From Elysia chlorotica (Eukaryota; Mollusca; Gastropoda; Plakobranchidae): 64,000 bases of DNA. The notes under the pieces are model-generated. The model was not told the origin of the DNA. It searched no databases and worked only from the letters and a program-made list of their open reading frames with translations. Position numbers and translations under genes: made by a program. The stretch is taken from the NCBI GenBank assembly GCA_003991915.1, contig RQTK01000875.1:148831-212830 (forward strand), read 5' to 3'. Of the stretch, positions 60,301-64,000 are shown in pieces; position 1 is the stretch's first letter; every line of letters begins with the position of its first letter.

Positions 60301-63300
60301 CATGCCTCCATCCATGGCGCCACCAGAGTGCGCCCCATGCTGCATGTGGGGCAGGGGAGGCATCGACGCCTGGCCTGGGATGAATCCGCCGCTACTGTTG
60401 GGATCTCCGTGCATCATGCCCGAGCTGAAGTGTGGCGGCCTGAGGAACCAAACATGTATGAACAATATTACTATATTAGCTTCAGATTTCTTAGTACAAC
60501 GGACAAAAAATTACCATTCCCAAGCTTTCAATAGCGGACAAAGGTGCCAGAAATGCACATTTTCTTTTATCAACAGAACTATTGTAAGGGTCATCTGACT
60601 AAAACAAACAAAACTAATGTTGTTAAGTTGTAGGAAAAAAAATTACTGAGTAATGAACATTAAAAAAAATAATTGCTTACATTTTCTTTCATCAACAGAA
60701 CTACCTTAAGTATTAAACTAGTCTGAATCAAGATACTGAACTCAATTGAATACAGGCAATTTGAATGAAAAGAAAAAATAAATAAACAAAGAGAAATATC
60801 TCTTGCCTTTGCATCTTGGGCTTCCCTCCCATAGCCATACTGGGATCCATGGCCATCCCAGGTATTGACATTCCACTGCTGACAATAAAGCCCTTCTCAT
60901 CGGGCATGGCATCAAGGTGGTGCAGGGGCTGGGTGCCCATGTTAGGCGACATTTGGGGCGACATGTGAGGTGACATTTGAGGCGAGGGCGACATCTGCGA
61001 AGGCTGAGACCCATGGGGAGCCATGCCCCTCATCATCACCTGGTGTCGGAAATGTGGACCGGGACCCATCCCAGCGTCAGGCGGCCCGCCTTGAGCCATC
61101 ATGCGAAGTCTGGCAGCGCCACCCATCATCTGTGGAGGGTACATGCCTGGACGCTGCATGTGGTGGGGGTGTGGGTGCCCGGGGTGTGGGGGCATCGGGG
61201 CCCCCATGCTCGTGTTCAAAGAGTGCATGTTGTGACCTGGTGGGTGGAAGTTTGCCAGCGAGGCGAGCGGGCCTCCGCCACCTCCGCCACTCATGGACGT
61301 TTGGACAGCGTATGAGGAAGGGGGCATGGCACCCACACCTTGCTGCTGTTGCTGCTGCTGCATCATCTGCTGGTGGTGAGGACTCATCATTGGGGGCCGA
61401 GGGGGCATCCCGTGGGGGGAAGTCTGTAGGCCGTGAGGGGAACTCTGCAAGCCGTGGGGGCTCGTCTGCATGCCCAATGGGGAACTCTGCATGGCGTGAG
61501 GAGACGTCTGCATCCCCATCCCCATGGGTGAGACGGGCATGGGGTGAGATGCCATGGGCATGTCGGGCATGCCGGGGTGCTGGGGGGACATAAACTGTGG
61601 GGGCATGCGCGGTCGCATGGGGCCCATTCCCTCCCCTCCCATCATCTGCTGGGGAGGCATGCCACGTGGAGGTCTCTGCATCCGGCTCAGGTCAAAGTGC
61701 GGGGGTCGCTGCCTCATCATTCCGCCAGGTCCCGTAGGGGACATTGGGTGACCTGGAGGCATTGCGTACTGCTGGCCAGGTCCCGACATGTCGTGGTGCA
61801 TTCTGGGAGGGAACCTCATCCCACCAGGCATGTACTGCTGCTGCCCCTGGGGCGGCCCTCCTGGCTGACCTTGAATGTACCCTTGGGACGGTTGACCTTG
61901 GCCTACTTTAGGATTCGCCATGTTGGGTGAGGTGCCTACGGGTCTCGGACCCATCATTCCTAAAGGGATGGATGAAAATGTTATTAAAATGCTAGATTCT
62001 TTAGATACTTCCATTGGAAAATAATATTGATCACTACTACTTCCTCTCCCTACCTTTAAAAAGGTATAATACCATATGGCACATGTATAATAGAATCAAC
62101 TTAAGATAAACCCTTTGCAGAAATGCTAAATGTTTATTTTTCATCTCAAACGTATAAAATATATCACTGCATATATATGAAACAGTGATCATAAAGCCAT
62201 AGTTTATCATAAACAGCATGCATCCGTACGTTTAATGTGAAATATAAATAAACAAATTAAAAAAGAAAGATTACAAATATAAACAGTGACTGTAAGTGCA
62301 TATAAAAAAAAGTTTAAATAAAAAATCGGACTCCGCTGAATTTCAATTTCAAATGGAAAAAAAAAAATCAACAATCCCCCCCCCCCCCAAAGAAAAACGC
62401 TTGATCCCCAACCCAGATTATACATAATAGCAATAAGACTATAGAAAAATCCCTTTATCTGCTCATAGTGAGTTACCTGGGTAAGGCTGCTGAGGACTTT
62501 GCTCCGGCCCCAGCCTTGATGGCGACTTTTCCGCCATGAACGGAGATCGCTGCTGCTGGTCTTGCTGAGAGGCCAAGGGCGCGCCAGGCGAGGGGATGGC
62601 TGTTCCGGCAGACGACAGCGCCGACTGCGACACCTGGGCCAGGAGATCCAGCGGGGGCCGGGACATGCGGTGGAACGGCTGAGAAAAGTTCCCAGTGTGC
62701 GGCAGGTAAGGAGAGGACACATTGTGCTGCTGTTGCTGTTGATGTTGCTGCTGCTGATGTTGTTGCTGTTGTTGTTGATGATGTGGAGGTTGAGGATGCT
62801 GATGCATTTGTTGATGATGATGCATCTGCTGCTGCGATTGGTGAAGTGGCATTTGAAGTCTTTGTTGCTGTTGCTGTTGTTGTTGTTGTTGAGGTGACAT
62901 CCCGCTCATCATTTGCTGCTGCTGCTGCTGTTGTTGAAATTGTAGCTGCTGAGGATGTTGTTGGTGCTGCTGTTGTTGCTGCTGCTGCTGCTGTTGCATG
63001 TGTTGTTGTTGCTGTAAAGTCATCTGCTGACCACCAGCCCCTGTCTGCAAAGGATGGGCCTGAGGGGAAGGCTGCAAACCAGGCGTCGTTGTTGTTGTTG
63101 GGCTAGCTGCAGAAGGTGATGATGTAAGGGTTGCTCCGCTCGTAGCTAACACTGAGGATGTTGTCGCAGCAGCAGTTACTGTTGGCGTTGTTGCTGCTGA
63201 GATAGTTTGAGAAGCGGAAGCTGCTGGTGTTGACGGTGGTCGGGAGGCAGAGCTGCTCCTACTGTCTCTGCTGCATGGCCTGGAGTTTGAGTCCCCATCA

Positions 63301-63398
63301 AAGTCAGGCTCGTATGTTGATAAGCCTGAGGCCACAGCGTCAATGGTCGACTGGAGCCTCTCCAACGCTTGGATGTCTGTTGTGTAGGATCTTATAAT
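42096..63398 (-). CDS. KMT2C/D: KMT2C/KMT2D (MLL3/4, Trr) histone H3K4 methyltransferase, C-terminal 2020 aa
   Basis: Exons 5' to 3': 63398-62477, 61959-60807, 60439-60153, 59866-59751, 59204-59096 (end inferred), 58465-58293, 57282-57138, 56568-56398, 55760-55646, 55104-54920, 54198-53990, 53480-53330, 52482-52346, 51887-51396, 50830-50616, 50092-49849, 49584-49472, 48855-48729, 48321-48159, 47262-47126, 46503-46373, 45947-45656, 44900-44718 and 42188-42096 (stop TGA). Phases agree throughout, giving 2021 codons. Domain order is poly-Q, Met/Pro/His/Gln-rich, coiled coil, ePHD, FYRN, FYRC, Win, SET, post-SET, as in vertebrate KMT2C/D. The terminal exon ([20 protein letters not shown]) separates it from KMT2A/B. 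The enzyme monomethylates H3K4 at enhancers in a COMPASS-like complex. N-terminal PHD clusters lie beyond the right edge. Confidence 0.96.
42560..42623. repeat. (GATA)n microsatellite
   Basis: About 14 GATA units directly left of the Tc1/mariner-type element; the same motif resumes to its right at about 44550, so the element inserted into one microsatellite. Confidence 0.93.
42624..44547. mobile_element. Non-autonomous Tc1/mariner (pogo/Tigger-like) element in the last KMT2C/D intron
   Basis: TIRs of about 25 bases: left CAGTGGAACACACTTAAACC and right (complement) CAGTGGAACACGTTTAAACC, each continuing GAAA. Both ends abut TA (42622-42623 and 44548-44549), the Tc1/mariner target duplication. 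Several AAACCGAAA subterminal repeats lie inside the left end. The interior has no intact transposase. A copy of 430 bp is tandemly duplicated (43341-43770 and 43771-44198), each with a (GA)n run. An RLSNIL...KKKIG stretch faintly recalls a CENP-B/pogo helix-turn-helix but is not convincing. The size of 1924 bp suggests a decayed internal-deletion derivative. Confidence 0.85.
44550..44700. repeat. (GATA)n and (GA)n microsatellite
   Basis: Mixed GATA, GACA and long GA runs reach within about 20 bases of the donor at 44717. On the minus strand this puts a pure CT tract immediately downstream of the GTTTGT splice donor of the SET exon. Confidence 0.93.
44948..45014. repeat. (AAT)n microsatellite
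   Basis: About 20 AAT triplets in the intron between the two SET exons. A (TA)n tract of about 10 units lies at 45518-45540 in the same intron. Confidence 0.93.
46373..46503 (-). CDS. KMT2C/D: KMT2C/D exon with the WDR5-binding Win motif
   Basis: One 131-nt exon, in-window residues 1789-1831: [20 protein letters not shown] then [14 protein letters not shown] matches the Win consensus (GxARAEP-like), whose Arg inserts into the WDR5 beta propeller. The exon ends in phase 2 at GTATGAG. Confidence 0.95.
47126..49584 (-). CDS. KMT2C/D: KMT2C/D FYRN and FYRC exons
   Basis: Exons 49584-49472, 48855-48729, 48321-48159 and 47262-47126, in-window residues 1609-1788. [18 protein letters not shown] leads into FYRN ([20 protein letters not shown], then YIYPVGF). 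FYRC follows ([20 protein letters not shown], then [18 protein letters not shown]) and ends with [19 protein letters not shown] and FYRC fold together as one alpha/beta unit in KMT2 proteins and sit directly N-terminal to the SET module. Confidence 0.95.
47690..48125. mobile_element. SINE copies in a KMT2C/D intron
   Basis: Near 48060-48122 the minus strand reads GGTAGCTCAGCGGGTAGAGC, an excellent tRNA A box, followed by GGGTCCAAGTGGGAATC in B-box position. Near 47700-47760 the minus strand shows a second, weaker head. CTGCCACACAGAGACAGCCG near 47862 recurs in similar form at about 53143. These are tRNA-derived SINEs in the intron between exons 48159 and 47262. Confidence 0.65.
49600..49825. 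repeat. (AAT)n and (CTA)n satellites
   Basis: Degenerate AAT/AAC triplets at 49590-49640 and a nearly pure CTA array at 49728-49815, in the intron between the second ePHD exon and the next exon. Confidence 0.93.
49849..50830 (-). CDS. KMT2C/D: KMT2C/D extended PHD finger (ePHD) exons
   Basis: Exons 50830-50616 and 50092-49849, in-window residues 1456-1608. They contain [12 protein letters not shown], then the e[56 protein letters not shown] and [19 protein letters not shown]. The Cys/His ligand spacing is complete. In human KMT2C/D the corresponding C-terminal ePHD precedes FYRN and helps histone recognition. Confidence 0.95.
51396..53480 (-). CDS. KMT2C/D: KMT2C/D exons 12-14
   Basis: Exons 53480-53330, 52482-52346 and 51887-51396, in-window residues 1196-1455. 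[20 protein letters not shown] and [13 protein letters not shown] match the strongly conserved segment before the C-terminal PHD of KMT2C/D. Exon 13 has a Cys pair [16 protein letters not shown], and exon 14 starts with [20 protein letters not shown], together a probable zinc-binding unit. The rest of exon 14 is Ser/Pro/Ala rich with IKTEAD and a basic KRHRRSSSQ. Confidence 0.92.
53040..53200 (-). mobile_element. SINE tail fragment
   Basis: TTTGCTGCCACACAGAGATA and ACTATATAGACCATATCATG match the tail seen near 47800-47880. It is a partial copy in a KMT2C/D intron. Confidence 0.45.
53512..53597. repeat. 43-bp direct tandem duplication
   Basis: TTTATTTACTTAGCGCCAGA with AACTTCACA occurs twice in succession just upstream (gene sense) of exon 53480-53330. 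Confidence 0.85.
53990..57282 (-). CDS. KMT2C/D: KMT2C/D exons 7-11
   Basis: Exons 57282-57138, 56568-56398, 55760-55646, 55104-54920 and 54198-53990, in-window residues 921-1195. Features in order: a coiled-coil helix ([20 protein letters not shown]), the conserved [16 protein letters not shown] segment, IEIKQEPKE (sumoylation consensus), [16 protein letters not shown] (a KMT2C/D signature), and TVKQEVVG. All donors are GT and phases agree. No enzymatic domain is expected here. Confidence 0.9.
54338..54400. repeat. (AAT)n microsatellite
   Basis: About 17 AAT triplets in the intron between exons 55104-54920 and 54198-53990. Confidence 0.93.
57560..57760 (-). mobile_element. tRNA-derived SINE
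   Basis: The minus strand shows GCGTGGTAGCTCTGGGGTGA (A box), GGAACTCGGGTCAGACC in B-box position, CTTCTGGTTGGGTCTGTGTC, and ACTGGCCTAGTCTCTGG toward the tail. It lies in the intron between exons 58465-58293 and 57282-57138. Confidence 0.65.
58293..59866 (-). CDS. KMT2C/D: KMT2C/D exons 4-6: LxxLL motif, conserved helix, basic segment
   Basis: Exons 59866-59751, 59204-59096 and 58465-58293, in-window residues 788-920. Exon 4 encodes [11 protein letters not shown], an LxxLL-type motif of the kind that binds nuclear receptors. Exon 5 encodes [20 protein letters not shown]. Exon 6 encodes [20 protein letters not shown], then a Lys-rich stretch that may act as a nuclear signal. The end of exon 5 is set at 59096 only because exon 6 needs entry phase 1 (giving [11 protein letters not shown]). 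The bases after it are GAGAC, not GT, and the unspliced frame meets a stop after IIINA. Confidence 0.75.
59014..59091 (-). repeat. 78-bp copy of the poly-Q exon next to exon 5
   Basis: 59014-59091 is identical, as far as I can read, to 62811-62888 or a few bases more inside the poly-glutamine exon, in the same orientation. The shared block includes GCATCTGCTGCTGCGATTGG and GAAGTGGCATTTGAAGTCTT, so it is not just repeat similarity. It ends only four bases from the inferred end of exon 5 (59096). Confidence 0.9.
60153..61959 (-). CDS. KMT2C/D: KMT2C/D Met/Pro/His/Gln-rich exons, GC donor between
   Basis: Exon 61959-60807 and exon 60439-60153, in-window residues 308-787. The first is low complexity and carries a degenerate heptapeptide repeat with core MQTSPHG near 61400-61540 and an MSPQMSP repeat near 60950. 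Its donor is CAAAG|GCAAGAG, a GC-AG intron, and phase fits only if that site is used (QRPPHFSSG across the join). The second exon ends with the acidic and sumoylation-like [11 protein letters not shown]. Neither has a folded domain. Confidence 0.88.
62477..63398 (-). CDS. KMT2C/D: KMT2C/D exon with poly-glutamine tract
   Basis: Single 922-nt exon (acceptor CCCGACCAG, donor CCAG|GTAACT), in-window residues 1-307. It opens with a short helix ([20 protein letters not shown]), then Ser/Thr/Ala-rich sequence, then a long Gln tract with His and Met interruptions (about 63020-62720), and ends in Pro/Ser-rich sequence with [16 protein letters not shown]. Poly-Q blocks are typical of KMT2C/D middles. 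Mixed CAG/CAA coding suggests it is not a pure expanding repeat. A 78-base part of it is copied at 59014-59091. Confidence 0.9.
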
Positions 63399-64000
63399 CT
63401 GGTCGGGAGAACAATGCACATGCTTGAGGCACTTGGTGTGTAAGGCACAATTCAATTTTAATTTTTTTTTTTATTACAAAAAGTACAGTCCACCTACAAT
63501 AGAAGACATTTGGGGGCCAGTGCTAGTTTTTGTTTGGGAAAAAATATTTCCAGTAATTTTGATATAACCTTTTTCGAAAACGTTTGAAAATGGAATCCGT
63601 TTTTGTGTATGTGATGCAGGTTTCCACTCACAACACTACAGTTTTTTTCTTCATTTTTATCATTAGGCTCTAAAATATAAACAGCACTGTAGCTTCGTCA
63701 AATGTCCTTATCAATATCCAAAGAAAATGTTTGGCTCCACCAAAAGTTTTCTTAATAAATGGACTGTACTAAATGTAAAACTGAGTAAACTGTCATAAAT
63801 ATTGCATAATTATTAAGAACTGTTTTGATATGGAATTTTTGGTTTCTTCAGGCAACTAGGCTATGATATAACAGATCTCGAGTAACTGATAAATTTAAGT
63901 GCTACCATACAGAAACACAACAACTTCTGTCTTAGCTGGTCTCATTAATCTGACACTGTTCCAACCAGTAGAGAATAAGGCAAATCCGGTGAGTGATCAA
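63399..64000 (-). other. KMT2C/D: KMT2C/D intron reaching the window edge
   Basis: No exon is seen upstream of the acceptor at 63399 in the remaining 600 bases. About 63900-64000 resembles a minus-strand SINE fragment (CTACTGGTTGGAACAGTGTC on the minus strand). Confidence 0.55.

Noticed and set aside
60970..61593. 207-codon plus-strand open frame opposite the KMT2C/D Met/Pro-rich exon
   Set aside because: It is the antisense shadow of a GC-rich, codon-biased coding exon; composition is explained by the real frame and there are no splice or start signals.
62562..63106. Plus-strand leucine/methionine and alanine/valine-rich open frames
   Set aside because: Antisense of the poly-glutamine tract (CAG/CAA read as CTG/TTG), not genes.

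Overview
The window is animal nuclear DNA: AT-rich, with spliced genes, large introns, many microsatellites, tRNA-derived SINEs and decayed LINE, LTR and DNA transposons. The coding content and repeat style fit a lophotrochozoan, probably a gastropod mollusc, but the species is an inference. No CRISPR array, operon or prokaryotic feature was seen. A 34-base N run (36399-36432) marks an assembly gap.

Layout: (1) 638-3365 (+) holds the last three visible exons of an unrecognised gene whose 5' end lies outside the window. (2) 3366-8018 is repeat territory: SINEs, a LINE remnant and GTT, GGT and GACA satellites. (3) 8019-11945 (+) is a four-exon gene for a small multi-pass membrane protein of about 185 residues. 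(4) 11946-22398 is non-coding: a solo LTR with its primer-binding site, a 55-bp minisatellite, a Jockey-type LINE remnant, then the probable 3' UTR of the next gene. (5) 22436-29646 (-) is a nine-exon hnRNP A/B-type gene (360 aa, two RRMs, glycine-rich at both ends). (6) 29650-38000 is intergenic: microsatellites, local tandem duplications, a foldback element with TIRs of about 105 bp, and two arrays of a 40-bp hairpin-forming repeat. (7) 42096-63398 (-) is the C-terminal 2020 residues, in 24 exons, of a KMT2C/KMT2D (MLL3/4, fly Trr) histone H3K4 methyltransferase. Its 5' part runs off the right edge and its 3' UTR probably extends left to about 38 kb.

The gene models were built by hand by chaining splice sites and checking reading phase. 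In the KMT2 model every exon closes in phase and the total is 2021 codons including the stop. The one break is exon 5, where the expected GT donor is missing and a 78-bp copy of the poly-glutamine exon abuts the exon end.

KMT2C/D acts with WDR5, ASH2L, RBBP5 and related subunits to methylate H3K4 at enhancers. The visible part carries LxxLL, sumoylation-type, ePHD, FYRN/FYRC, Win, SET and post-SET elements in the family order. The hnRNP is expected to act in nuclear RNA processing. The four genes show no sign of functional linkage. No clearly new biological system was found. The best leads are the ectopic poly-Q copy at a lost splice donor, the paired hairpin minisatellites, the doubly glycine-rich hnRNP with a duplicated exon, and the two unrecognised genes.
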